Below, piece after piece: positions 1 to 7,765 of a stretch of 11,872 bases of DNA. The DNA comes from Jimgerdemannia flammicorona (lineage: Eukaryota; Mucoromycota; Endogonomycetes; Endogonales; Endogonaceae). The position numbers and the translations under genes were made by a program. Location: positions 1 to 11,872 of the forward strand of contig RBNI01005983.1 of NCBI GenBank assembly GCA_003990745.1. Reading direction: 5' to 3'. The notes below the pieces were generated by a model. It did not search any database and was not told where the DNA came from. It saw only the letters and a list, made by a program, of their open reading frames with translations. The first letter of the stretch is position 1. The number at the start of each line of letters is the position of its first letter.

Positions 1-88
1 GGGGACAGAACATGGAGGGTGGTGGGGGAGGGTTTTGGCCTATATAGTCTAGGTTCCCTTCCAATAAAAATCTGCGGGACATGAGTCC

Positions 89-172
<84 letters not shown>
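1..172 (+). mobile_element. 3' end of a poly(A)-tailed retroelement
   Basis: The first 90 bases are non-coding, contain an AATAAA signal at 63-68, and run straight into an 82-base A tract (91-172) interrupted only by CT at 134-135. This is the expected form of a LINE or LINE-mobilised element 3' end. A small hairpin (GGAC at 77-80, loop ATGA, GTCC at 85-88) lies two bases before the tail. The element starts left of the window, so its family and target-site duplication cannot be seen. CpG is present here, so this copy is probably younger than the LINE to the right. Confidence 0.75.
63..68 (+). promoter_or_regulatory. AATAAA polyadenylation signal of the left-edge retroelement
   Basis: AATAAA lies 22 bases before the start of the A tract at 91, the usual spacing for cleavage and polyadenylation. 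This supports reading 1-90 as the reverse-transcribed 3' end of a polyadenylated transcript. Confidence 0.65.
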
Positions 173-174
<2 letters not shown>

Positions 175-356
175 ACCAGACATCCGATGTTGAGGATGAT
201 GACCAAGGACTGGTAAGTCTTTTCAAATATGGTCCAAAGGTTCCTTGATCTGTCAGATGAAGCCGGAAATGGGAGTAATGATCTTCAGGTTGTATAGTGC
301 AAATAAGATTCTCTTATCTACAAATAGTTCAAAGTGTTCATCTAAACATTATACAG
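173..356 (+). other. Unresolved 5' exons and introns of the host-like gene
   Basis: A short acidic open stretch follows the A tract (reads DQTSDVEDDDQGL, about 174-212) and ends at a consensus donor GTAAGT at 213. Possible acceptors are the CAG ending at 258 and the ACAG ending at 356. A further short acidic stretch (EAGNGSNDLQ frame, about 261-290) lies between them and stops at a possible GTTGTA donor. The phases do not all agree, so I cannot fix the exons. The true start codon may lie here or left of the window, cut off by the retroelement. Confidence 0.4.
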
Positions 357-680
357 GAAGAGAATGCCAAGCAAGATGAAGTGAACAATGAGAACATGTC
401 GGATTCCTCTTCGTCTGTTGCAGAACAAGAGATGACAAATGTATTTTTGGTCGAAGGTGGGCCCGAGATTCGGGAAGAGCAGGAGGACATGAGCGAAGAG
501 GAAGATAACCTGGACGAGCGAGCTGAGGAGGCTGATGTCAGCGTCCTGAAAGAGCCTTGCATTTCACATATTGGCGAGGCTCCTTTAATGTCAAACGAAG
601 ACTGGGCCGTGATTATGACAAAAATTGAACAATACCGAAAGAAGATCCCGGCGTCGCAGCGCCTCTTTGAGTATATGCGC
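357..680 (+). CDS. Host-like gene, 5' coding block (uncharacterised acidic protein)
   Basis: Open frame of 108 codons entered after an ACAG acceptor at 356. The N-terminal 75 or so residues are highly acidic and Ser/Glu/Asp-rich with low complexity; the later part (about SNEDWAVIMTKIEQYRKK) looks like a folded or coiled segment. The block ends at codon CGC (678-680), where a T21 tract begins. Removing 681-934 joins this block in frame to the next one (935-1015), and the exon chain 357-680, 935-1015, 1066-1136, 1229-1348, 1470-1762, 1842-2134 then totals 1,182 nt, exactly 394 codons including the stop. CpG content and codon use look normal, unlike the retroelements. I do not recognise the function. 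The gene is probably broken unless 681-934 is removed from the mRNA, for example as part of an intron with a GTATAT donor at 671. Confidence 0.6.
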
Positions 681-928
681 TTTTTTTTTTTTTTTTTTTT
701 TGGCTGCATGTGGTCATATCCAATTTAATGCTAAGAAATGGTTTATCTCTCCAGTCCTCTTCATTACTACATCGTTGACCACTCCGAGGTTCGTTAGTTT
801 GGGAGATTTGTCTCTGCACTCCAGGTTGGGCTGATGATAGTAAATTATAACTGCTCAATAACACCTACCTTAATAACTCATAGCGTCACGGACCAACGAC
901 AAAGCTATTAGATAAACATTTCCCTTCC
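681..928 (-). mobile_element. Antisense poly(A)-tailed retro-insertion in the gene's coding block
   Basis: A T21 tract (681-701) is followed by 227 bp of unrelated sequence that then returns to coding. Read on the minus strand it is a 3' end with a variant ATTAAA signal (complement of 721-726) about 20 bases before A21. ATGCGC is present on both sides (675-680 and 929-934), and deleting 254 bp (insert plus one copy) restores the frame from ...EYMR to GSLSKE.... Six bases is short for a LINE-type target-site duplication, so the alternative that this is an intron with a T-rich 5' part is kept open. I see no convincing tRNA-type A and B boxes, and no ORF I would believe. Confidence 0.6.
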
Positions 929-934
929 ATGCGC

Positions 935-2134
935 GGGTCTCTTTCAAAGGAGATAAACTTTTCTTTACCGGTGCTCTCGGGGAAAGACGCAGAGGTCTTC
1001 GACATGCTCGTTATGGTATGCTACCCCAATACTGGATCTAACATTTTTTTTTTTTTTTTTAAAAGGCTGATAATGTTGAAGATATTCAAGCAGAAACTCT
1101 AAAGGATCGTATTGTAAAAAAGCTCATGTCAAAGGTGTAAGTAGGGATTGTGCAATACGGGAGTCCTCAATTAGTCTAATGGTGCAATACAGCACCTCAT
1201 ACAACAATTATGTCATTATTTGCACTAGCGTCGATGCGGTGAGCATGCGAAACCACAACATGATGTCAGAAATGGAGCATACTGCTCGCAATATTATGCC
1301 CTTCATTGATGCTACCGCTGGACAACAGCAACGATTCCAAATTTACTAGTAAGTTTCATTTCTACTGTATACGGGCAGGGGATGTATATGAACAATGATT
1401 CAGCAATAATCTGCATAAGCAGCCGGCCATTAAACCGAGTTTAGAGTAACTTATGGATTACGTTTACAGTGGTGAAAAATCGCTTAGGGCGACTGCGATG
1501 CGGCGGAATAAAGGTGGCGACCCTACGAAGCGTGCCCGAAGGGGCTACAAAGTAGATGTGCTTATTGAATTAGACAGCCTTTGGAAGCCAACTATCGGTT
1601 GCGGTGAAGTCTCAGGAGGTTTACCGCGCTGTTCCATCTCCAAGGAGTGGGCCGACACCTTGAAGCTCGCATTGGAACTGCGTGACGTATGGGCATTGGC
1701 ACAGGATGAACTAGAAGGTGTCGATGCTACTAAATTGGTGGTGTGGGGCTTCATCGTGGTTGGTGAGTAGTATGTATGTTCTTATCAGTGCGGCTGTATT
1801 TCCCTTGCTTATTCTATACTTCCCCCTTTTTCAATGTATAGAGCGGAAACTTAGAATATATGCCCTCGTGGCTGCGGGTGGTCTCTTCCACTTCCTTTTG
1901 ATATCCCAGACCTCGATACCTTCATCAGTTGATGATCTTTGGTCCGCCCAAGTGGCCTACCTAACCATGATGGCGTTTCAAGAGAAATTGGAAACAACAA
2001 TGAAAGTTCTGTGCGACCTCAACCGCCAGAAAGTGATGTTCCTGCGTAGTGGGTATAAGAGGAAGTTTGTGCAGGAAAAGCAGCCGGTAATCGTTGGTTC
2101 GCCAAAGGTAGCGAAAAGGTCACGAAAGATCTAG
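935..2134 (+). CDS. Host-like gene, 3' coding part in five exons (uncharacterised)
   Basis: Exons 935-1015, 1066-1136, 1229-1348, 1470-1762 and 1842-2134 join with matching phases (0, 2, 2, 1) and end at TAG 2132-2134. With the 5' block they give 393 visible residues. Visible parts: an SGKDAEVFDMLV segment; a charged helix (AETLKDRIVKKLMSK); a basic linker at about residues 209-226 (MRRNKGGDPTKRARRGYK); then VDVLIE (D228, E232) followed by IGCGEVSGG (E245, S247). Next come an amphipathic ADTLKLALELRD helix, a hydrophobic strand-rich segment (WGFIVV, LRIYALVAAGGLFHFLLIS), and a basic C-terminus (PKVAKRSRKI) that could be a nuclear signal. The order D ... GExx, helix, hydrophobic strands recalls a PD-(D/E)XK nuclease-like fold with the lysine replaced, but this is a weak inference. 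I cannot name the family. Confidence 0.7.
1016..1065 (+). other. Intron (50 bp) with T17 tract
   Basis: Donor GTATGC, branch-like CTAAC at 1038-1042, a run of 17 T (1044-1060), acceptor AAAAG. It joins codon ATG (1013-1015) to GCT (1066-1068) in phase 0. Confidence 0.75.
1137..1228 (+). other. Intron (92 bp)
   Basis: Donor GTAAGT, acceptor CACTAG. It splits a valine codon (GT|C, phase 2). Reading through without splicing gives a TAA immediately (1138-1140), so the intron is needed. Confidence 0.75.
1349..1469 (+). other. Intron (121 bp)
   Basis: Donor GTAAGT, acceptor TTTACAG. It splits a tyrosine codon (TA|T). Without splicing the frame ends at TAG 1347-1349. An alternative acceptor at ATTCAG (about 1402) would hit stops before 1470. 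Confidence 0.75.
1763..1841 (+). other. Intron (79 bp)
   Basis: Donor GTGAGT, pyrimidine-rich stretch at 1800-1830, acceptor GTATAG. It splits a glutamate codon (G|AG) and joins WGFIVV to ERKLRIY. Read-through would stop at TAG 1768-1770. Confidence 0.8.
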
Positions 2135-2146
2135 AACAACAATCCA

Positions 2147-2152
2147 AATAAA
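2147..2152 (+). promoter_or_regulatory. AATAAA polyadenylation signal of the host-like gene
   Basis: AATAAA begins 13 bases after the stop codon, followed by AT-rich and then TG/T-rich sequence (TTTGTCTGGTTTTGTTG, about 2167-2183) of the kind found downstream of cleavage sites. Confidence 0.5.
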
Positions 2153-2159
2153 AATAAGT

Positions 2160-2534
2160 TTATCACTTTGTCTGGTTTTGTTGCAGCACGCCCCATATGA
2201 GACCTTACTTAGTCATCTGATAGGATCTCAGATATAAGATTGTAGGTTATATAACTATTATACAGAGATATATTTAAAGAATAGTAACCTTCTCTTTCTT
2301 TTTCTTTTTCTTCAGAAACAAATACATAACTCTTCAATTGTCCACTTTTTGAAATATTCAAGATAAGCTAAATGATAAAAATACAGATAGAGATTTTAAT
2401 ATACTATAGTATTGATATATTTGTTAATATTGTAATTGCAGCAACTAATGTAAAATTTTTGTCTTCTGTAATAAAAATTAAGAGATCTTACAATCTATTA
2501 GAATAATAATAGATAGAGTTCTAAGTATTATCAT
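2160..2534. other. AT-rich non-coding spacer
   Basis: No ORF or RNA gene seen. There is a pyrimidine tract (about 2291-2315) and many TATA-like runs. CpG disappears within this stretch, which marks the change from host-gene composition to transposon composition. It may contain the true outer edge of the gypsy LTR, for which TGTAAT at 2431 and 2535 are both candidates. Confidence 0.5.
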
Positions 2535-2999
2535 TGTAATGGTTCTAGTTTCTTTAAGAGGAAGCAGCTAAATCTGAAAGTTCCGGTTGGCCTAAAGTAG
2601 CTCAAAGAGATACTTAAAGGTTCAAGTATTCTCAAAGGATTTCTGGGAGAAAATATTCTGAGCTTTATTTAGACAGAGAATAAGGATATTTATACATAAT
2701 CTGAAAGAAAGATCTGGAAGGATCTTGAAAAGAAAGAGAAATACCAAAAAATAGGATCTTAGCAAAGCTGACTAATACTATTCTATAATGTTCCAAAAGG
2801 TTCCATAACTAGCTGAGATAAGATACTTAGTGCTAAGGAAAGACAAAAATGTTCTAATAGTGTCTGGGTGCCAAGAGAAAGTTTCTAAGTAAGTAGAAGG
2901 TGCCAGAACATAGTAGAATGTTCAAGAAATGACAAGAAAAGGCTGACTAAAAGATGCAAAAAATATACTAAGACTAAATATGACTGTGAAATTGTTACA
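2535..2999 (-). repeat. Probable 3' LTR of a Ty3/gypsy chromovirus
   Basis: On the minus strand the LTR begins TGTAACA (complement of 2993-2999), directly after a purine tract, as in fungal chromoviruses. It holds a TATA box (TATAAATA, complement of 2687-2694) and an AATAAA signal (complement of 2664-2669). The outer edge is placed at TGTAATGG (2535), which gives inverted termini TGTAA...TTACA and a 465-bp LTR; TGTAAT at 2431 is an alternative (569 bp). The partner LTR is not in the window, so neither the edge nor the target-site duplication can be checked. Confidence 0.6.
2687..2694 (-). promoter_or_regulatory. LTR TATA box
   Basis: The minus strand reads TATAAATA, about 305 bases into the LTR. 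It is followed 18 bases later by AATAAAG (complement of 2663-2669), so U3 and R would meet here with a short R region. Confidence 0.45.
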
Positions 3000-3012
3000 T
3001 CCCTCTCTCTTT
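3000..3012 (-). promoter_or_regulatory. Polypurine tract for plus-strand priming
   Basis: The minus strand reads AAAGAGAGAGGGA immediately before the LTR start TGTAACA. This is the position and composition of the plus-strand primer of LTR retrotransposons, and it fixes the element's orientation and inner LTR edge. Confidence 0.7.
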
Positions 3013-3300
3013 AAGAATCAATATCCTTGTTAAGTTCTTAGGTAACACAAGGCTAGATATACTTAACCAAAATTTCTCAAACTTAAATCAGTACATTGGT
3101 GGGAATTGGTCATCCTTGTATAGGACAGAGGACCTATTATCAGACTAATCAACTGAGAGGGGTTCGAATCCAGCTAGTAGCTTCATTTCAGTAGACTTCT
3201 TGTTCATTAAATATTCTGCTAATTCCAGGGTCTCAAAGTAAACTTCCAATATATAAGGCACTAGTCATTGCCATAGGTCATCAATAATCCAAAAAAGTCA
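3013..3300 (-). other. Non-coding stretch between gypsy pol and LTR
   Basis: About 290 bp between the end of the chromodomain frame (stop, complement of 3301-3303) and the polypurine tract. No ORF is seen. It contains an isolated GGTTCGAATCC (3161-3171, plus strand) that matches a tRNA B-box but lacks the rest of a tRNA. Confidence 0.5.
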
Positions 3301-4510
3301 CTACAGGGATTGGCCAATATGTTTTGCCTTAAAGTCTTGAACTAGATCTTGAGAGTTCTTGAGGTTGACCAGTAGTTCCCAGATAGTATCATATTCAGGA
3401 TAACTCATCTACTTGACTAAGTATTCAGGATAGTGGTAGTAGATTCGTTTGTTAAGAATTTTCTCAGCTTCATACTTGATATAGTCTTCAATAATTACAG
3501 GGGCAGAAGGCTTAGGAATTTGACCAGGATAGAGTAGTGACTGGTTCCAGGTCTTGAAGTATGACACATGAAAGACTGGGTGTACTCTCATAGTTTCAGA
3601 TAGCTTGAGATAGTAGGAGGATGCAGAGACTTGTTCAGTAATCTCAAAAGGTCCAATATACTTAGATTGGAATTTGTTCAAAGAGTAGTTGACTTGAGAT
3701 TATGTATATCTTAAGGTTCTTGGTAGATAGTAGGACTTGATCTCCAACAGTATAAGTGACATTATAGCATTTTTTATCAGCATACTTGGCTTGATGCTGT
3801 TGAACCTTCTGAAGGTTTATGGTAGCAATCTTAAGTAGTTTATCCATTTTGTCTATGAGGTTCTTGGCAGTTGGGACTTGTATTTGACTGGTTTTCTTGA
3901 AAGGAAATAGACTTGCAGGGGTCTCAGGATCTTGACCATAGAGTAACCGAAAAGGGGAAAGACCAGTAGATGATTGGATAGCATTGTTGTATGCAAACTC
4001 TATATAAGTCAGGTAGATGTCTCAATCATCTTGCTTATAAGAAACATAGTTTCTAAGCATTTGTTCTAGAGTTCTGTTCATGTACTTGGTTTGTTCATCA
4101 GTTTGTGGGTGAAAGACAGTAGACATAGCCAATTGAGTTCCCAGAGTCTTGAAGAGGGTTTGCCAGAAGTAGCTAGTGAACTTGGGGTTATAATCACTAA
4201 TAATTATTCATAGTAGACCATAGTAATAGAAGATAGACTTGAAGAAGATTCTTGTAATCTTGGGTGCAGTAGCATTAGTAGTGGTTGGTTCAGCAATCAT
4301 GGTCTTAATCAGGTAGTCAATGAATACAACAATAGCATCAGCACCAGATTGAGTTCATGGTAGTTGAGTTATAAAGTCTATAGTAACTTGCTCAAACTTC
4401 TTGATAGGAATTAACAGTAGTTGTAGCAAACTGGTGGGTGCTTGGTTGGTAGACTTATTGCACTGACATAGATCACAGCTAGCAGATGGAGGGGCACCTT
4501 TCTCTGCTAC
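3301..4510 (-). pseudogene. Ty3/gypsy integrase with C-terminal chromodomain, degenerate
   Basis: In life this protein inserts retrotransposon cDNA, with the chromodomain guiding it to heterochromatin. Read on the minus strand: the CxxC half of the zinc finger (CDLC, complement of 4466-4477; QRNKS has become QCNKS), then the catalytic core with the first Asp in TIDFITQLP (4376-4378) and the second in SDYNPKFTS (4193-4195). The third position is Lys instead of Glu in TDEQTKYMNRTLE (4085-4087). Next comes the GPFEI ... HPVFHVSYF module, then the chromodomain YEAEKILNKR...YLVK-stop-MSYPEYDTIWE. Stops replace expected Trp in LP*TQ, QDD*DIY and VK*MSY, and a probable Arg in LL*III; a frameshift lies near 3680-3700. 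Upstream of 4510 similarity fades, so RNase H, RT, protease and gag are missing. It cannot be functional. Confidence 0.85.
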
Positions 4511-4669
4511 AATTTACATTACACACACTTTTATAACATACTTTCAAGTCATTTATTGGAGAAAGGTATTAAGGCAATGTCAACCAGTAAGCAAGCAGAT
4601 ACACATACTAGGTCAGGTAGACCTGGGGCCTTCAACTAGCAATATGTTGGATAAAGGGATAGGCTTGGG
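4511..4669. other. Gypsy/LINE junction region
   Basis: No convincing integrase N-terminal finger (HxxxH) can be read on the minus strand beyond about 4510, and the plus-strand LINE ORF1 frame becomes open only after TAA 4652-4654. The 5' end of the LINE therefore lies within this stretch. G-richness typical of the LINE starts near 4620. No target-site duplication can be identified because the LINE's 3' end is outside the window. Confidence 0.4.
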
Positions 4670-6310
4670 ATGGGGCCTTTTGGTGGTCTGAGTGGGCAAG
4701 ACAGCTTAGGCAGTAGAAGTGGTGCTAGTGGTGGAGCTGGAGGGCAGGCAGGGAGGAGTTTTGTAGATATGCTGAAGGATGGTGATTGGCCAGTGGGATC
4801 TCGGGGTAGGCAGGCTAGAGGGAAGTGGAAGCAGAAGATTAGAGAAGCTGGAGGAGCTGGAGGAGCTAGTCCTCAGCTGGTGGGTGGTAGGGCTGGTGGA
4901 GTGGCTGCTGGGAGTAGTGGCAGGACTGCTGATGGTGGCATAACTGGGAATCTGGAAAAAAATCCAGATGTAACTGTTGATAGTAGGGCTGGGCAGATGG
5001 GCCCAAAGTGGATGGGGGATCTGGCTGATAGTGTGATGGGGCTAGTGGTGGCACTGTTACTCAAGAAGTTGATTTCAGAGTTTGCAGCTACCTTGTACTT
5101 CTGGGGCTTGGCAGTAATGGCAAGGATGGTCCTAGGGCTTATCTTATAGCAGGTGGCTGGAGAAGTCTCAGTGAAGTTCCTGAAGGGGCTAGAGGGGGTT
5201 GAGGTAGACTTTGAGGAGGTGGGCCTGCTAGATGAGGCTCTGAAGACTGGAGTAGTAATAGGAGAAGTGGTGGTCTCTATGGTGCACTGCCTTAGGTAGG
5301 ACCTCAGGGTGGTGCAGTTGCTAGTAAAGGGAGTACCTATGGTGATAAAGGCTGAGACTAAGAGGAGGGTGGAGGAGGTGATGGTAGAGTATAGTGATGT
5401 GGTGGATATCAGCTTCCAGATGTAGGAGGGAACCACCTTTAGGACAGGCAATGTTGATGTCAGGATTAGACTGGCTGGGAGGGAGGCCACAGAGAAGATG
5501 AGTGACTGGCCCTCAGTATTGATGTGGGGGGCATTTGTCTGCAAGATGTTGAGGGTGAAGGGAAGTGAAGAGGAGGAGAAGGACTTGTTGGAGGTACTGG
5601 AGGAGTTGAGTGGTGTGGTCAAGCAATGGGTGAAGGCCTGGAAGCTATATAAGGAGTTGATGCACCTGGAGATTATTGATGAGAAGTATATTCATACTGA
5701 CAAGAGGCAGTGGGAGAGGGCTCAAGGGTGTAAGAGACAGTGGGAGCTGCTGGCAAGTATGGAAGGAGGGACAAAGATAAAGGCTAAGAGCACTAAGAAG
5801 TCTGAGGGTATAAAGGTGAGTGTCTGGGCTAACAAGAGCAGAAGTAATGGAAAGGAGGGAATGAGAGAGGCTGAGAAGGTACTGCACAAGGACCCATTTG
5901 CTGATAGTACATTTGAAGTATGGGACCCAGTCATAGAGGATACTTCCTTTTTAATCAGATGGAGTCCAGCTGCAAGGGGTCAAGTAGAGGAGGATGTATT
6001 GATGGAGGGTGCTCAGAGGGTTCACTTTGGGGTTTCTGATATGACAAAAGGCAGTTGGGTGATTGTAGTTGATGAGAATGAGCTGGTGGATGTCCTGGAG
6101 GAGGGGTGGGATGAGACTGCCAGTGTAGGGGCTGATACCATAATGCTCAATGCAGGGAGGCTGGGGATGCTGAGAGGGAAGGAGGTGGGGAACCTGCTGT
6201 GGATGAGCAAGATGATGGATAACTTCATAGCTGAGGAGTTGGGGGAAGTGGACCTGCATATGATGCTGGAGAAGTATTGGGTATTGATTCTGCATAGTAA
6301 TAGAGTAGTG

Positions 6311-6326
6311 GAGACACTGAAGGTAG
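6311..6326 (+). repeat. Left target-site duplication of the composite retroposon
   Basis: GAGACACTGAAGGTAG, matching 7766-7781 at 15 of 16 positions (A/G at the fourth base). It is ORF1 coding sequence (ETLKV). Confidence 0.9.
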
Positions 6327-6351
6327 GTATACAATGGTTTGGTAGACCACA

Positions 6352-7500
6352 GGCAATATGGGCAACACAGGTAACACAACACAGATGGGCAACATGGGTA
6401 AGATGGGCAAGACAGATAAGACTGGCAAGACAGCAAGATAGCAAGACAGGTGACATAGGCAAGACAGACAGATGACAAGACAGGTGATATGGGTAAAATA
6501 GGCAATATGGACAACACAGGCAATACAGGCAAGATGGATAAGATGGGCAAGATAGACAAGATGGCAAGACAGTAAGACAGGTGACATGGGCAAGATGGGC
6601 AGATGGCAAGACAGGCGACATGGGTAAAATGGGCAATATAGACAATACAGACAACATGGGCAATATGGGCAATATGGGCAGGCAAGACAGGCAAGATGGC
6701 AAGACAACAAGATGGGCGACATGGGCAAGACAGGCAAGACAGGCAAGACAGATAAGATGGGCAAGATGGGCAAGATGGGCAAGATGGGCAACACAGGCAA
6801 CATGGGCAATATGGGCAACACAGGCAGGCAAGATGGGCAAGATGGGCAAGATGGCAAGACAACAAGATGGGCGATATGGGCAAGATGGGCAAGACAGACA
6901 AGATGGACAAGATGGGCAAGATGGGCAAGATGGGCAAGATGGGCAAGATGGGCAAGATAGCAAGATGGGTGACATGGGTAAGATGGGCAGACAGCAAGAT
7001 AGGCAATATGGGCAAGATAGACAAAATGGGCAAAATGGACAAAACAGGCAAAACGGGCAACACAGGCAACACGGGCAGGCAATACAGGCAATACAGACAA
7101 TATGGGTAATACAGGCAACATGGGTAACATGGGCAATACAGGCAACACAGGTGGGCAAGATGGGCAAGACAGGCAAGATGGGCAAGATAGCAAGATGGGT
7201 GACATGGGCAAGATGAGCAGATGGCAAGACAGATGACATGGGCAAGACAGGCAAAATGGGCAAAATGGGCAACATGGGCAACACAGGCAACACAGGCAAT
7301 ATGGGCAACATGGGCAACATGGGCAACATGGGCAACATGGGCAACATGAGCAACATGGGCAATACAGGCAACATGGGCAGGTAAGACAGACAAGACAGAC
7401 AAGATAGGTAAGATGGGCAAGATGGCAAGATGGCAACATGGGCAAAATAGGCAATATGAGTGGGCAAGATGGGTAAGACAGGCTAGATGGACAAGACAGG
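6352..7500 (+). repeat. Nine-base minisatellite (ATGGGCAAG and variants)
   Basis: About 128 tandem copies of a 9-bp unit whose core GGCAA is nearly constant while the other positions vary in a small set: ATG or ACA before it, and G, C or T after it (ATGGGCAAG, ACAGGCAAG, ATGGGCAAC, ACAGGCAAC, ATGGGCAAT). Occasional shortened units (ATGGCAAG, GGCAGGCAAG) break the phase. Marker blocks such as GGGYGAYATGGG recur at about 6715, 6868, 6966 and 7197, and a 24-base block at 6696-6719 recurs at 6851-6874, pointing to duplication of larger segments. The unit lacks stops on the minus strand, which creates long spurious open frames there. Confidence 0.97.
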
Positions 7501-7740
7501 AGGCACTAATAGGGGTAGGTCAGGTGCACTAGATGCCAAGTACTTGAGGTGGTTGGGATTCACAACCCATATCTACTGGGTGGGGCAGGCCAGGTAGGAA
7601 GATCTAGTTACTTGGGCAGTGAGGTTGCAACTTATATCCTAAAGGTGCAAGGCTGAGGGTGGGTTGAGATTGGGGTGAAATAGGGTTACTGATGTTGTAT
7701 GAGGATATGTGGCATGTTATAGATAGTTAATAAATAAGGC
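7501..7740 (+). other. Unique 3' block of the composite retroposon
   Basis: 240 bp of GT-rich non-coding sequence between the minisatellite and A25. It contains a small perfect hairpin (GGTTG 7551-7555, 7-base loop, CAACC 7563-7567) and ends in AATAAATAAGGC before the tail. The first bases after the array (GAGGCACT, 7500-7507) echo the first eight bases of the right target-site duplication. No similarity to the LINE in this window was seen. Confidence 0.7.
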
Positions 7741-7765
7741 AAAAAAAAAAAAAAAAAAAAAAAAA
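7729..7765 (+). promoter_or_regulatory. AATAAA signal and A25 tail of the composite retroposon
   Basis: AATAAA at 7729-7734, then six bases (TAAGGC), then 25 uninterrupted A (7741-7765) that abut the right duplication. The uninterrupted tail suggests a fairly recent insertion relative to the decayed LINE around it. Confidence 0.85.

Larger units (their letters stand above)
6327..7765 (+). mobile_element. Composite VNTR-containing non-LTR retroposon (SVA-like architecture)
   Basis: 1,439 bp between a 16-bp target-site duplication (6311-6326 / 7766-7781). Structure: a 25-bp leader (6327-6351), a 1,149-bp minisatellite of about 128 nine-base units (6352-7500), a 240-bp unique block (7501-7740) with AATAAA at 7729-7734, and A25 (7741-7765). 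It has no ORF with recognisable domains, no RT and no terminal inverted repeats. The poly(A) tail, signal and long duplication show it arrived by target-primed reverse transcription of a pol II-type transcript using a LINE's enzymes. The array may have expanded after insertion. I do not recognise the unique block. Confidence 0.88.

Noticed and set aside
297..356. ATG at 297 as the start of the host-like gene
   Set aside because: The 20 codons before 357 do not resemble the acidic protein that follows, and a good ACAG acceptor at 356 separates them; it is more likely intron read in frame.
613..864. Minus-strand open frame through the 681-928 insertion
   Set aside because: Contains the poly(A) tail as poly-Lys and crosses the insertion junction into host exon antisense; not a natural gene unit.
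3161..3171. Perfect tRNA B-box GGTTCGAATCC
   Set aside because: The flanking bases do not form a T stem (AGGGG against CCAGC), no matching acceptor strand or A-box lies upstream, and the site is inside the gypsy 3' non-coding region. Chance or a vestige.
4873..5622. 249-codon minus-strand open frame, Ser/Thr/Pro-rich
   Set aside because: Antisense shadow of LINE ORF1. The sense strand has very few CTA/TTA/TCA triplets in that frame, so the antisense stays open by composition.
6581..7216. Plus-strand Met-Gly-Lys / Trp-Ala-Arg repeat frames in the array
   Set aside because: Same cause: simple repeats without stops. They begin and end at array irregularities and lack any flanking coding signal.
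5951..7467. Three long overlapping minus-strand open frames (409 to 489 codons) across the minisatellite, rich in Leu-Pro, Cys-Pro and His-Ala
   Set aside because: The 9-bp unit has no stop in any minus frame, so all three frames stay open automatically. The predicted proteins are simple repeats that end in antisense LINE ORF1; there is no start context or domain.
6352..7500. CRISPR-like array
   Set aside because: Units are 9 bp with no spacers; the context is eukaryotic and retrotransposon-derived.
7551..7567. T-arm-like hairpin (5-bp stem, 7-base loop) in the composite retroposon's 3' block, suggesting a tRNA-derived SINE
   Set aside because: The loop (GGATTCA) lacks the T-loop signature, no A-box is found at the right distance, and the element ends in a pol II signal AATAAA plus poly(A).
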